Below the pieces are notes generated by a model. It had not been told where the DNA came from, did not search any database, and saw only the letters and a program-made list of their open reading frames with translations. From Mycolicibacterium baixiangningiae (GTDB taxonomy: Bacteria > Actinomycetota > Actinomycetes > Mycobacteriales > Mycobacteriaceae), in assembly GCF_016313185.1 (NCBI RefSeq), contig NZ_CP066218.1, positions 5,952,001 through 6,016,000 of the forward strand: a stretch of DNA of 64,000 bases, written 5' to 3'. Both the position numbers and the translations under genes were made by a program. This document shows, piece by piece, positions 42,417 through 51,540 of the stretch. How positions within the stretch are numbered: position 1 is the stretch's first letter; each line of letters starts with the position of its first letter.

Positions 42417-43595
42417 CTACTCGACACCAACGAGGCTGCGCGCGTACGCCTCGGCAGTCATATACGAAGTCAGCGCGCCGTGGCGGGTTCCGACCGCGAG
42501 GTCGCGCCACATCCGCTGCAACGGATTCGACGTCGCGAAACTGCTCGACCCGTGCAGATCCAGCAGCAGCTCGACGGCTTGCCGGCACTGCTTGGCCGCT
42601 GAGATCAACTCCATCCGCAGCTCCGCCTCCTCGACCGCGCTCAGCTCACGCTGCCCGGGACTCAAGCCGTCGATCGTCGCGGCGATGTGCAAGACGCTCC
42701 GGCGGGCGCCCGCGAGGAGTAGCGTTGCTTCGGCGAACAACTGTCTGGCCGTCGGCGACTCGGTCATGTTCGCATACGCCGACATCGGCGGACGGCGCTC
42801 GGTAAGGATCGAGGCGACGTGGTCCAAGGCGGCCTGCGCAACCCCTAGCAGCGGTGCGAACGTTCCCACGGAGACGGCCACGAACCGGCCCATCGCCTGG
42901 GCATCAGCCAAGTCCGGCTGCATCACGTGCGACGCCGGGACGAACACGTCGTCGGCCACCAGGGTGTGACTGCCGGTGCCGCGCAAACCGGCCATGTCCC
43001 ATGTGCGATCGATGGCCAAACTCGACGTCGGTACCAGTACCGTTGTGGACGCCATCGGCCCCATCGGTTGGTCGCGCATCCGATCGCCATCGAAGATCGG
43101 GGCACCCAGCACCGCCCACTGCGCATCCTCACAACCAGAGGCGTAGCTCCACCGGCCCGACACCCGCAACCCGCCGCCCGGCACCTCGGTGGACCGCCCC
43201 GTCGGATGCGCTGAACCGCACAGCCGGACGTCGGGATCGGCGAAGAACTCGTCGCGGGCCGCCTCGCTCATGAACCGCTGGAACATCCACTTCGCGTCGC
43301 CCGAGACCGCCGCGACCCAGGCCGTCGACCCGCAGCCCCGGCCCAGTTCGGCCACCACCCGCACCGTCGTCGTGGTGTCGGCCTCGACGCCGCCGTAGCG
43401 ACGGGGCGTGGACAGCGCGAATGCACCGGCTTCGGCTGCGGCGGCCGCACTTTCGGGTGCCACGCGTAGGTCGCGCTCGGTCTGCTCGGCGTGTGCGGCC
43501 AGCGTCGGCACCGCAGCGCGCGCCCGGGCCACCAGTTCCTCGGTTACCGCCAGTTCCTCGGTTACCGCGTCCTGGCGTTCAACGATCTGTGTCAT
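42417..43595 (-). CDS. Acyl-CoA dehydrogenase-fold flavin monooxygenase (HsaA/DszC-like)
   Basis: A 392-residue protein with the acyl-CoA dehydrogenase fold but features of two-component flavin monooxygenases. It shows ALSTPRRYGGVEADTTTTVRVVAELGRGCGSTAWV, then SGRWSYASGCEDAQW and DMAGLRGTGSHTLVADDVFVPASHV. The catalytic base Glu of dehydrogenases is not evident. It probably hydroxylates an aromatic using reduced flavin from a reductase not seen here. The ATG at 43595 follows GGAGGACGC. An in-frame 18-bp tandem repeat gives AVTEELAVTEEL near the N-terminus. Confidence 0.78.
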   Translation of the reverse strand: MTQIVERQDAVTEELAVTEELVARARAAVPTLAAHAEQTERDLRVAPESAAAAAEAGAFALSTPRRYGGVEADTTTTVRVVAELGRGCGSTAWVAAVSGDAKWMFQRFMSEAARDEFFADPDVRLCGSAHPTGRSTEVPGGGLRVSGRWSYASGCEDAQWAVLGAPIFDGDRMRDQPMGPMASTTVLVPTSSLAIDRTWDMAGLRGTGSHTLVADDVFVPASHVMQPDLADAQAMGRFVAVSVGTFAPLLGVAQAALDHVASILTERRPPMSAYANMTESPTARQLFAEATLLLAGARRSVLHIAATIDGLSPGQRELSAVEEAELRMELISAAKQCRQAVELLLDLHGSSSFATSNPLQRMWRDLAVGTRHGALTSYMTAEAYARSLVGVE

Positions 43596-43764
43596 GCGTC
43601 CTCCGATGGGTACTGCTCGTTCTGCGTGGTCGGAAGCCCGATCCTCACGAGCCTCACCGCAAAGTAGCGCCAACCGAGCGCGTGCCGCCGAGATCGTTGC
43701 CGGTATGGCAACGCCCCTCGATGCGGCAGCGATCAGACCCGGCGCCGAGACGTGATCTCGGCTT

Positions 43765-44421
43765 TCACCGCACGACGAACCTCTCGCCAGCCGGTCCGAT
43801 GAGCATCAGGATCTCGGTCACGCCCTCCCCGGTCGATCCGGTCCAGTGCGGCTCGGTCGTGTCGATCTCCATGGCCTCACCGGACTCGAGAACAACGTCG
43901 CGGGCCCTCAGCCGCACCCGCAGCCGCCCGGAGAGCACATAGACCCACTTCCATCCACTGTGCGTGGGCAGGGGCTGCGGAGGCACCGAATCAGTCGGCG
44001 AGTAGACCACCTTGTACGGCTGCGGAGTCACCGTGCTGCGGGTCAGCCGCCACGCCACCATGTCGGTCGTGTGGATCACCCGCTCGCTAGGCACCTCGTG
44101 GCCGGCGTATCCCGGGAACCCGAGCACCTCGTCGAGGGTGATGCCATAGGTCAAGGCGATCCGCAACACGAGTTCCAGGCTTGCCCGCCGATCGCCGGTC
44201 TCGATGCGAGACAGCATGCTCGCCGAGCTGCCGACATGGGCTCCCAGAGTGCTGAGCGACATGCCGCGCTCGCGGCGCAGAGCGCCGAGCCGAGGGCCCA
44301 AGTCGGCCAGGATTCCGGAGAGACTGTCTTCGTCGCCGTTTCGAAGCCCACGAACGTGACTCGCAGACGAACTCCCGTTGCCTCGACCGCTCAGCGGTGT
44401 GCCATTGTCGCCTTCTTGCAC
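43765..44421 (-). CDS. XRE-cupin transcriptional regulator
   Basis: A 218-residue protein. A XRE helix-turn-helix lies around residues 42-100 (LGALRRERGMSLSTLGAHVGSSASMLSRIETGDRRASLELVLRIA), followed by a cupin_2 domain from about 135 (WKWVYVLSGRLRVRLRARDVVLESGEAMEIDTTEPHW). This family senses small metabolites in the cupin pocket. It lies upstream of the flavin monooxygenase on the same strand (169-nt gap) and may control it. Confidence 0.85.
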   Translation of the reverse strand: MQEGDNGTPLSGRGNGSSSASHVRGLRNGDEDSLSGILADLGPRLGALRRERGMSLSTLGAHVGSSASMLSRIETGDRRASLELVLRIALTYGITLDEVLGFPGYAGHEVPSERVIHTTDMVAWRLTRSTVTPQPYKVVYSPTDSVPPQPLPTHSGWKWVYVLSGRLRVRLRARDVVLESGEAMEIDTTEPHWTGSTGEGVTEILMLIGPAGERFVVR

Positions 44422-44685
44422 TAGTCATTCCTCGTCAACTGCTCGGTCGCTATTGCGCCAACTCACCGCGGCGCCGTTACGGAGAACAACATCAAGCACG
44501 TGGCATTACTTCCTCGAAGTCCCAGTTGGGCCGCGGGGAAGGCGCGTCGTACTGCGGGCCCCCTCCATGCGGGCATCCCGGTTGCGCGCCGGCCCGTCGA
44601 GTCATCCGAAGTCAACCTTCTGCCATCGATGCAGAGTGTCGTTGGGAGGCGGCCGGGACGTTGGAGCGCTAGCGCCCGTGTCTGA

Positions 44686-45717
44686 TCACCCGCATCGGCG
44701 GGAACTGGTGACCGCGTCGGTCCGAGTCGGCGAAACCGACCCCATGTTGGGTGCCTGGTACACCATGGCCCGCGCCATGCCAGGTGTGATGCCGAATCGG
44801 CCGCGGAATTCCCGTATGAAGTGCGAGGCAGTTGTGTACCCGACCGCGCGCGCCACATCGGTGACGCCGAGGTGGCCCTCGTCGAGCAACCGCTGAGCCC
44901 GCTCCATTCGCAGGGTCTTGACGAACTGATAGGGCGATTGGCCGGTCATGTCGCGGAACGCTCGGGAGAATGCCGACGGGCTCAGGCATGCCTGGGCGGC
45001 CAATGCGTCGACCGTCAGCGGCTCGGCCAGATGTGTGGAGATGTAGTCCACGACTGCTGACATCGGGGCCCCGACGGGTTGCCTTGACGCCAGTTGCAGC
45101 ACGTTCGAATCATGGTTTCGCTGCACCAGGCGGTACACCAATTCCTGCACATGAAGCGGTGCCAAGACGTGTCGGTCGCTGACGTTCCACAGTGATGCCA
45201 AGAAACGCAGGACCGTGTCGGCGAGCTCCGGGTCGAGTTCGGATACCGCGGCCCGCTGGTCCGAATCGCCGAACTGCCCAGCCGCCGGCGCCGCGCCGCG
45301 CATGTTGGATGCCACCGACCGGATGAGCTGCGGATTTAGGTGCAGGACAAAAGACAGAACTGGCTCTTGTGGTGAGGCTTTCACGATATGGCAGTCGAGA
45401 TGTCGTGCGCTGTCGAATACGACATAGCTGGAGTGGGCGGATAGATGCTGTCCACCGATGCGCACATGGGTTCGCGGTGCTCGGATGATGACGCCGACAG
45501 ACAGTCGTCGACTTTCGTTCCAGCGCAGTGGACTTGGACGCGATAGTCGATAGGTATGGGAGTCAGGCCATAGGCCGGCGTTGACGCCTTCGGTGTGCGC
45601 ATGGGCGCTCAGTACGTCCAACAATGACGGCCCATAATCAATCTGTCGGTCCGCGAACAACCCCCGCCTGGCCGAAGGAGCCTGGGGCGTGAGGCGAAAA
45701 TCGCTGCTGTGCGACAC
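44686..45717 (-). CDS. AraC-family regulator
   Basis: A 343-residue protein. The N-terminal ligand domain (HLDCHIVKASPQEPVLSFVLHLNPQLIRSV) is of the AraC_N type, and the C-terminal pair of HTHs (VDALAAQACLSPSAFSRAFRDMTGQSPYQFVKTLRMERAQRLL, DVARAVGYTTASHFIREFRGRFG) is at about residues 240-330. The GTG at 45717 with GGAG upstream is chosen; a longer frame to 45810 has no homology. The 264-bp gap to the XRE-cupin gene shows nothing recognisable. Targets unknown. Confidence 0.83.
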   Translation of the reverse strand: MSHSSDFRLTPQAPSARRGLFADRQIDYGPSLLDVLSAHAHTEGVNAGLWPDSHTYRLSRPSPLRWNESRRLSVGVIIRAPRTHVRIGGQHLSAHSSYVVFDSARHLDCHIVKASPQEPVLSFVLHLNPQLIRSVASNMRGAAPAAGQFGDSDQRAAVSELDPELADTVLRFLASLWNVSDRHVLAPLHVQELVYRLVQRNHDSNVLQLASRQPVGAPMSAVVDYISTHLAEPLTVDALAAQACLSPSAFSRAFRDMTGQSPYQFVKTLRMERAQRLLDEGHLGVTDVARAVGYTTASHFIREFRGRFGITPGMARAMVYQAPNMGSVSPTRTDAVTSSRRCG

Positions 45718-45865
45718 AGTAGCTCCGTCGTCGCATCCAAGACCTGGTACGGCCGGCGCGTCACTTCCGCACACTGGCCGTCCCTCCCTTTCTCTGGCTG
45801 CGCTTGGCACTAATGGATTCGAGACAGGAGCCTGATCCGAGATGCGGCTGGAGATTGCTCCCTCG

Positions 45866-46235
45866 GCGCCGACGAACCTCGGCTGCCTGGGCAGCCGCCA
45901 TGGACTTCGTCACGCCTGGCCCGTCGATACCTGTAGTCATGTCCGCGCGATCATCGGAGTCGGATCGTCCTCGGCACCGATACCACGGAGATCGGTTGCT
46001 TGTTCGGGTCTACGATGGCGGTCCCCACATCGTCGCCGCGTTGAACAGGTCCCGCACCAGGCGACAACCCACACCCCGGGTTGCACCGGTTACGAAGATC
46101 TCCATCCACGCACCTCCCAGTAGTCCTGCCTGACCGTCGAATTCGCATTCCATGATGAGCCCCCGCTCGGATTCCGGAAAGAAGGTAAATACTTCCACCA
46201 GAGAGGGGCAGACTCAGAACCGAAACCGCTGCAGG
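45866..46235 (-). pseudogene. Decayed duplicate of the NAD(P)-binding gene at 50.7 kb, with its leader
   Basis: From the ATG at 46105 the translation MEIFVTGATRGVGCRLVRDL and then, after frame changes, MTTGIDGPGVTKSMAAAQAAEVRR parallels the intact gene at 50740-51390, with about 45 codons deleted between. The non-coding leader up to 46235 is also similar to 51391-51516. So gene start plus promoter were duplicated about 5 kb apart in the same orientation, and this copy then decayed. Confidence 0.7.
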
Positions 46236-46275
46236 GTCTCATACGAGGAGTCTCGCCACCGTTGGCCCGTCGCCA

Positions 46276-46407
46276 GCTCACTTGTCGGAGCTTGGGCGCC
46301 CATCGCACTGGCCATCCTTCGCCTACTGCAGGGGCTGGGCGTAGGTGGCGAGTGGGGGCCGCCCTGCTCGTGGTCGAGCACGCAGACAACACCACCGGTC
46401 GCAACGT
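46276..46407 (+). pseudogene. MHS-family transporter fragment
   Basis: APIALAILRLLQGLGVGGEWG, then after a one-base shift AALLVVEHADNTTGR, is the helix 4-5 region of an MHS symporter (RLLQGxxxGGEWGGAxL). Only about 43 codons survive and they are frameshifted. The rest of the protein is absent. Confidence 0.6.
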
Positions 46408-46543
46408 GGCGGCACTGCAATCGAGACTGGAATGCGCTATCAAACAGTCGTTTTCGATGGTCATCGGCGCGTGACGCAACGTTAGGCTCGCAGTTGGCGT
46501 GACGATCGCCCTCAGCAGCAACCACCCAAGGAACGAAGGTCGG

Positions 46544-47356
46544 ATGAAGAACGTGATTCGTTGTGGTGCGGCCGCGCTGGCAACCCTCGCGGCCATTGCG
46601 GCCGGCACGGTTCCAACGTCGCAAGCCTCGCCCCCCGAACGACCCACCGTTGTGATGGTGCATGGCGCCTGGGCCGACACCTCGAGCTGGGATGGCGAGC
46701 TCAATGCGCTGAAGGACAAGGGATACGCAGCGCGAGCGATTGCCAATCCGCTCCGGAACCTGATCACCGACGCCCGCTCGGTGGCCTCGTTTCTTGCGAC
46801 GATCAATGGGCCCGTCGTCCTTGTCGGGCACTCCTACGGGGGCGCGGTGATCAGCGAGGCGGCGGCCAGCAGCCCAAATGTGAAGGCGCTGGTCTTCGTC
46901 GACGCGTACATCCCGGAAGTCGGCGAATCCGTCAGCACCCTGAACGGCGACGGCTCTGTCATCTACTCCCTGACAGAGCAGCAGCTCTTCGACACATTTC
47001 CCGACCGTGACTCCCCAGACGGGGCCATCGACCTGTTGCTCAAGAAAGACGTCTTTCAGCAGCACTTCGCGAGCGACTTACCGGCTGAGCACAGTGCAAG
47101 ACTGTGGGCCAGCGAACGGGTGACTTCGACTGCGGCGCTGAAAACCTCCAGCACGACGACCGCATGGAAGACAGTGCCCTCTTGGGCCTTTGTGAGCACC
47201 GGTGACCAGATCATCACAGCTGGCTCTAAACACGCGATGGCGCAGCGAGCAGGCGCCCACATCACCACCTTCGAAGGCGGCTCACACGTCACGCTGATCA
47301 GCCACCCCGACGCGGTTGCAGCGGTCATCGAATCCGCCGCCACCGGCGTTGCGTGA
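46544..47356 (+). CDS. Secreted alpha/beta hydrolase
   Basis: A 270-residue hydrolase with an N-terminal signal peptide (ALATLAAIAAGTVPTSQA, cleavage near residue 29). The fold starts VVMVHGAWADTSSW (oxyanion loop). The nucleophile is Ser in VGHSYGG, Asp is in the STGDQII region and His in GGSHVTL. This is the esterase/EstC-like salicylate-esterase type of hydrolase. The ATG at 46544 (GAAGG upstream) gives the signal peptide directly; a longer start at 46499 would bury it. Confidence 0.83.
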   Translation: MKNVIRCGAAALATLAAIAAGTVPTSQASPPERPTVVMVHGAWADTSSWDGELNALKDKGYAARAIANPLRNLITDARSVASFLATINGPVVLVGHSYGGAVISEAAASSPNVKALVFVDAYIPEVGESVSTLNGDGSVIYSLTEQQLFDTFPDRDSPDGAIDLLLKKDVFQQHFASDLPAEHSARLWASERVTSTAALKTSSTTTAWKTVPSWAFVSTGDQIITAGSKHAMAQRAGAHITTFEGGSHVTLISHPDAVAAVIESAATGVA

Positions 47357-47525
47357 CCTCCCAGAGGCCGCCAGTACGGTGCCCACTTAGCGGTCGTTCC
47401 TACTTACTGGTCTGGTGTGCGCGTTTCTGCCTCCACGCCCTGAGCCGGGAAACGTTGAGTAGCGCTTGAACGTCGTTGTCCAATAGAGAGATAAGCTCGC
47501 AGAGCCGACTTCCAGGGAGCCCACC

Positions 47526-47849
47526 ATGCCAGAAACCAAGATTACGGCCATCTACGACAACCCCCGCGATCCCGCGGCATTCGAAGCGGCCTACGAGTCA
47601 GAACAATTGGAAGCTGCCCGTCGCATTCCAGGACACATACGCTTCGAAGCATCCAAGGTCTGGCCGAAGGAGGACGGCAGCCCTACGCCTGCCTATCGCA
47701 TGATCGACCTCTATTTTACGGATTACGCCTCAGCAAGTGCTGCGGTGCAGACGCCGGAGGCGGGCGCATTCTTTGAGGCGCTGAGCCGGTTGTCCACAGG
47801 CGGTTTGCGAGTCCTGTTTTCGGAAATCGAGATCTCCACGGGCTACTAA
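47526..47849 (+). CDS. EthD-family dimeric alpha-beta barrel protein
   Basis: A 107-residue protein: TAIYDNPRDPAAFEAAYESEQLEAARRIPG is the EthD opening, and the C-terminal strand DLYFTDYASASAAVQTPEAGAFFEALSRL closes the ferredoxin-like fold. EthD was first found with the ethyl-tert-butyl ether P450 system; the function of stand-alone copies is unclear. AGGGAG precedes the ATG. The 47850-48068 gap contains a minus-strand frame with WRAKWMGWVILPPTYSIF that I could not place, perhaps another remnant. Confidence 0.75.
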   Translation: MPETKITAIYDNPRDPAAFEAAYESEQLEAARRIPGHIRFEASKVWPKEDGSPTPAYRMIDLYFTDYASASAAVQTPEAGAFFEALSRLSTGGLRVLFSEIEISTGY

Positions 47850-48068
47850 AGGACCTGGAGCGGTTCAGCTGGTCCTGCAGCCTCCGTCTACCGTCTTCAG
47901 CGTCAGGAACACATCTCCAGCGACGCCGGTTCAGGACGCCCGGATCATGGCGTAATCCCCTGGCGTAGTGGAAAATCGAGTACGTCGGTGGCAGGATCAC
48001 CCAGCCCATCCACTTCGCCCGCCACAGCACCGGCATGAGGGTCCGCAGGAACACGCTCCGCTCCCGCG

Positions 48069-48806
48069 TCAAATTGCCCCGGCGCCGCCGTCGACGTGGA
48101 GTAACTGGCCGTTGACATAGCTGGAGTCATCGGAGGCAAGAAAGAGGGCGACCGTCGCAACCTCGTCCGGCTGGCCGACCTCGCCGCGCGGAACCATGGC
48201 CTCGACCTGCTTCCGCGTCTCGGGATTCGCCGTCGCTTCTTCCATCGACGGTGTCAAGACCAGGCCCGGACTCAACACGTTCACCCGGATCCGCCTGTCC
48301 TTGAGCTCGTTGAGCCATACCCGGGCGTAGGCGTGCAGCGCAGCCTTGCTCGCCGCATACACACTCCAGCCGGGCAAACCCTTAATCGAGGAGACCGAAG
48401 ACGTCATGACGATCGAACCGCCGTCGTTGAAGAGCGGCAGAGCCTTCTGCACCGTGAACAAGGTCCCGCGCGTATTCAGCCCGAAGGTCTGATCGAAGTG
48501 CTCCTCGGTGATCTCACCCAGCTTGACTTCCTCGCCCACTCCGGCGTTCGCATAAAGCACGTCGATACTGCCCTTTTCCTGCTTGACCGTCTCGAACAGC
48601 CGGTCGAGGTCCGCCAGGTTGGCGGCGTCGCCTTGCACGCCAGTCACGTTCCGGCCGATCAGCTCCACGGCCTCGTCCAACGCGTCCTGTCGCCGGCCCG
48701 TGATGAAGACGTAGGCCCCTTCTTCCACGAACAGCTTTGCGCTGGCCAAGGCCATACCGCTTGTCGCGCCGGTGATCACCGCAACCTTGCCATCGAGCTT
48801 TCCCAT
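48069..48806 (-). CDS. SDR-family oxidoreductase
   Basis: A 245-residue classical SDR. The cofactor site reads GATSGMALASAKLF (the usual GIG is GMA), then YANAGVGE, catalytic Ser in MTSSVSS and YAASK, and C-terminal YVNGQLLHVDGGAGAI. The active-site tetrad is intact. The odd SGMA loop is seen in a subgroup of glucose-dehydrogenase-like SDRs. GGAG lies 6 nt before the ATG at 48806. A longer upstream frame is not used. Confidence 0.85.
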   Translation of the reverse strand: MGKLDGKVAVITGATSGMALASAKLFVEEGAYVFITGRRQDALDEAVELIGRNVTGVQGDAANLADLDRLFETVKQEKGSIDVLYANAGVGEEVKLGEITEEHFDQTFGLNTRGTLFTVQKALPLFNDGGSIVMTSSVSSIKGLPGWSVYAASKAALHAYARVWLNELKDRRIRVNVLSPGLVLTPSMEEATANPETRKQVEAMVPRGEVGQPDEVATVALFLASDDSSYVNGQLLHVDGGAGAI

Positions 48807-49060
48807 TTCAACTCCGTTCTCGTTCTGATCGTCGATCAACCCGACGGGTCGTCTCCGACTGTCAACCGCGGGCGCCTCGGCCTTATGCCTGGAGCCTCTG
48901 CGGCTGAGGGTGTTGTTGACGGGCGTCTTCGCATATCTCATCGCGCACGCCTGCCGCGGGCCGACTCACCGCAGGGAGTCGGTGGTGCGGCCGGGTTGTT
49001 GCGGCCGACTCGGCAACGCTCCTGTGGTCACTACCCGCTCCATCCCAACGCCGTTCGCCG

Positions 49061-49480
49061 TTACTTCTGTTCGTAGACGCCATGAATCACCGCGCGCGCG
49101 ATGGCCGATCCGTACAACTGAAAGCCGAGAAATGCCGGTGTGGACTCCGCGGTCACATCCAGCTTCTCGACACCGACAGCGTGTACGGCCACGTAGTATC
49201 GGTGGGGGCCATGACCTGGTGGCGGGGCCGCGCCGATGTATCGCCGGTAGCCCGCGTCATTCGCCAAGGTGATGGCGCCGCTGGGCAGACTCGTGGGCCC
49301 GCCGTCTCCGGCGCCAGCCTCCAGTTCGTGGACAGTGGCAGGTAAGTGAGCCACCGCCCAGTGCCAGAATCCGGACGCGGTGGGCGCGTCGGGGTCGAAC
49401 ACGCTCACGGTGAAACTACGGGTGCTGTCGGGAAGGCCAGCCCAGCTCAGCTGAGGCGAGATGTCTTCGATTCGGACTGT
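49061..49480 (-). pseudogene. YbhB/YbcL-type PEBP protein, 5'-truncated
   Basis: The frame reads [37 protein letters not shown] onward to the family end [14 protein letters not shown]...GVYEQK, a phosphatidylethanolamine-binding (Raf-kinase-inhibitor-like) protein. About 30 N-terminal residues with the start are missing. The frame begins immediately after the stop of the upstream ABM gene in the same reading frame, pointing to a deletion that joined the two. An internal GTG at 49408 could give a 115-residue product, but it would lack part of the fold. Confidence 0.65.
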
Positions 49481-49822
49481 TCAGCGTTCGGGTAAGGGTT
49501 GTGTTGGGCTGTGAGCTCCCCCCGCGTCGCGGGGTTGCAGTAGCTCTACTGTTCTATCCGTCAGTAGCGGACGGATTCGTCCGACGACCAATTCCTGGTA
49601 GTGAGACGAATTCATGTGCGCGTCGAGGGCGGTGCTGTCGCGGTAGTGCTCAACAAGCACGACGTGCGTCGGTTCTTCTGTGTCTTGAAGGATCTCGTAC
49701 CCCAAGCAGCCAGGCTCGGCTAGTGACAGCGGACGCACGGCAGCCGCATACTCGAGGACCTCGGGCAGGTCAGCCTCGGTGGTTCGCCAGTGCGCGACGA
49801 CGACGATCGTCGGTGCGGGCAT
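49481..49822 (-). CDS. Antibiotic biosynthesis monooxygenase (ABM/YgiN) domain protein
   Basis: A 113-residue dimeric alpha-beta barrel protein: IVVVAHWRTTEADLPEVLEYAAAVRPLSLAEPGCLGYEI, EPTHVVLVEHYRDSTALDAHMNSSHYQEL. The family includes quinol monooxygenases such as YgiN. Its ATG shares bases with the upstream stop (TAATG), coupling it to the PfpI gene. The tail after LLQPRD may derive from the deletion junction with the PEBP remnant. Confidence 0.78.
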   Translation of the reverse strand: MPAPTIVVVAHWRTTEADLPEVLEYAAAVRPLSLAEPGCLGYEILQDTEEPTHVVLVEHYRDSTALDAHMNSSHYQELVVGRIRPLLTDRTVELLQPRDAGGAHSPTQPLPER

Positions 49823-50493
49823 TACGAGGCCCTGAGCGCGTCAGCGAGCGCTTCGCCGATGGCGGCGCCCGATTGTGGATTCTGCCCCGTGATCAACCGA
49901 CCGTCGACTACTGCCTTGGAATGCCAGGGCTCCGCCGCTTCGAAGAGGGCGCCTTCGTCACGGAGCGCGGTTTCGAGGTCGAAAGGCACATCTTCCTTGG
50001 CGTAGCCATCCTCTTCGGCTTTGGAGAACGCGGTGAGCTTGCGGCCTCGCACAAGCGGAACTCCGTCTACGGTGACGCCAAGGAACGCCGACGGGCCGTG
50101 ACACACGGCGGACACGATCAGACCTGCTTCCCAGGCGCGGGTGACGACCGCTTGCACCTCGGGATTGCCCGTGATGTCGACCATGGGGCCCAGGCCACCG
50201 GGGAAGAGGACGGCGTCGTAATCGAGCACGTCGACCTCTGAGAGCTTGCGGCTGCGCGCAAGCCGGCGATAGGCCTTCGAGTCACGGAAAGCCCGCTGGG
50301 TGGGATCGTCACCGTCGAATCCATCCTCCGGCGGTTTCCCGCCCAGCGGCGAGGAGAACTCGACTGCTATGCCGGCTTTGTCGAGTTCTTCTACCGGGTG
50401 GGCGATCTCGGGGAAGAAGTAGCCTGTTGGTCGGTGGTTCGGGCCGATGACAGCGGCGTTGGTGGCGACGATGAGTACGTAGGGAACAGACAT
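49822..50493 (-). CDS. DJ-1/PfpI-family class I glutamine-amidotransferase-like protein
   Basis: A 223-residue protein with the nucleophile elbow AVCHGPSAFL (Cys), DYDAVLFPGGLGPMVDI, GRKLTAFSKAEEDGYAKEDVPFDLE and LITGQNPQSGAAIGEAL. This is the Hsp31/GATase1_Hsp31_like branch, often deglycase or glyoxalase III-like. GGAG precedes the ATG at 50493. It forms a two-gene operon with the ABM monooxygenase, consistent with handling reactive carbonyls or quinones. Confidence 0.85.
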   Translation of the reverse strand: MSVPYVLIVATNAAVIGPNHRPTGYFFPEIAHPVEELDKAGIAVEFSSPLGGKPPEDGFDGDDPTQRAFRDSKAYRRLARSRKLSEVDVLDYDAVLFPGGLGPMVDITGNPEVQAVVTRAWEAGLIVSAVCHGPSAFLGVTVDGVPLVRGRKLTAFSKAEEDGYAKEDVPFDLETALRDEGALFEAAEPWHSKAVVDGRLITGQNPQSGAAIGEALADALRAS

Positions 50494-50739
50494 GACGTGC
50501 TCCATTCAATTGGTGAGTTCAGGACACTCAATCGCGAGCCGCATGACCGCATCCGCAGTGTTCTGGTGATGCGGGCGCCGGTGACTTCTGCGGTGCGTGA
50601 CTGCAATGACAACACACAGGCCGGTGCATAGATACTGGTTGAGTCCGCATCACCCCAGAACCGATCATCATACGGTCGAAACACGATAGTGAGCTGCTGT
50701 ATCGCCCTGCCACCCTCCATTGGTGTGGCGGGATTCTGC

Positions 50740-51390
50740 TCAAACCTTCAGCGCCTGGATCGCTTCGGGGATCCGGTGCGGGCCGTCGGTGAGTTCGAGG
50801 ACAAGGCGAGAGACCGTTGGGTGGTGAACCAGCTCGGCCAAAGTGGCGGCCACGTTGTCGCGAGACACCGTCGTATGTATCAGCGCGCGCGATAAAGAGA
50901 CCGTGCCGCTGCCGGTGCGGTCAGTGAGTTCGGCGGGACGCAGGATCACCCAGTCGAGATCGCTGGCCGCCAATTCGACGTCGGCCTGCTTCTTGACTGC
51001 GAGGTAGTGTTCGAACCCTTCGGAGCGTGGACGCTCGCGCCAGGCTTCCGGAAACGCCGACACCAGAATGAAGCGTCGGACATCGGCTGCTTGGGCAGCC
51101 GCGATGGACTTCGACACGCCGTGCCCGTCGATACCTGTCGTCATCTCCGCGCTACCGCCACCGGCCCCAGCGGTAAAGACCAAAGCATCCGTACCGGCGA
51201 CCACCGAAGCCAGGTCGCCCTCGGTCATGGTCGCCAAGTCGGCATCGAACGGCTCGGCACCCATATCACGGAGAGCGCTTGCTTGGTCGGGTCGCCGGTG
51301 CAGGCCCCCCACATCATCGCCGCGTTGAACCAATTCCCTCACTAGGCGGCGACCCACACCCCCGGTTGCACCTATCACGAAGACTTTCAT
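50740..51390 (-). CDS. NAD(P)-binding (NmrA/SDR-a5-like) oxidoreductase
   Basis: A 216-residue Rossmann protein: VFVIGATGGVGRRLVRELVQRGDDVGGLHRRP, VAGTDALVFTAGAGGGS, then FILVSAFPEA and LDWVILRPAELTD. This is the YwnB/YesF-like group of atypical SDRs. The ATG at 51390 has GGGAGGTG seven bases upstream. A decayed duplicate with its leader is at 45.9-46.2 kb. The 50506-50739 gap holds nothing I recognise. Confidence 0.83.
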   Translation of the reverse strand: MKVFVIGATGGVGRRLVRELVQRGDDVGGLHRRPDQASALRDMGAEPFDADLATMTEGDLASVVAGTDALVFTAGAGGGSAEMTTGIDGHGVSKSIAAAQAADVRRFILVSAFPEAWRERPRSEGFEHYLAVKKQADVELAASDLDWVILRPAELTDRTGSGTVSLSRALIHTTVSRDNVAATLAELVHHPTVSRLVLELTDGPHRIPEAIQALKV

Positions 51391-51540
51391 CCTGGCACCT
51401 CCCAGTAGCCCTGCTCGCCAACCGAATTCGCACTCCATCATGAGCCCCGGATCAGACGCCGGAAAGGAGCAAAAGGCTCCCACCAGAGAGGGACAGCCTC
51501 AGAGCCGAAAACCGCTGTCGAACAAGGCTCGATTGCGGGG

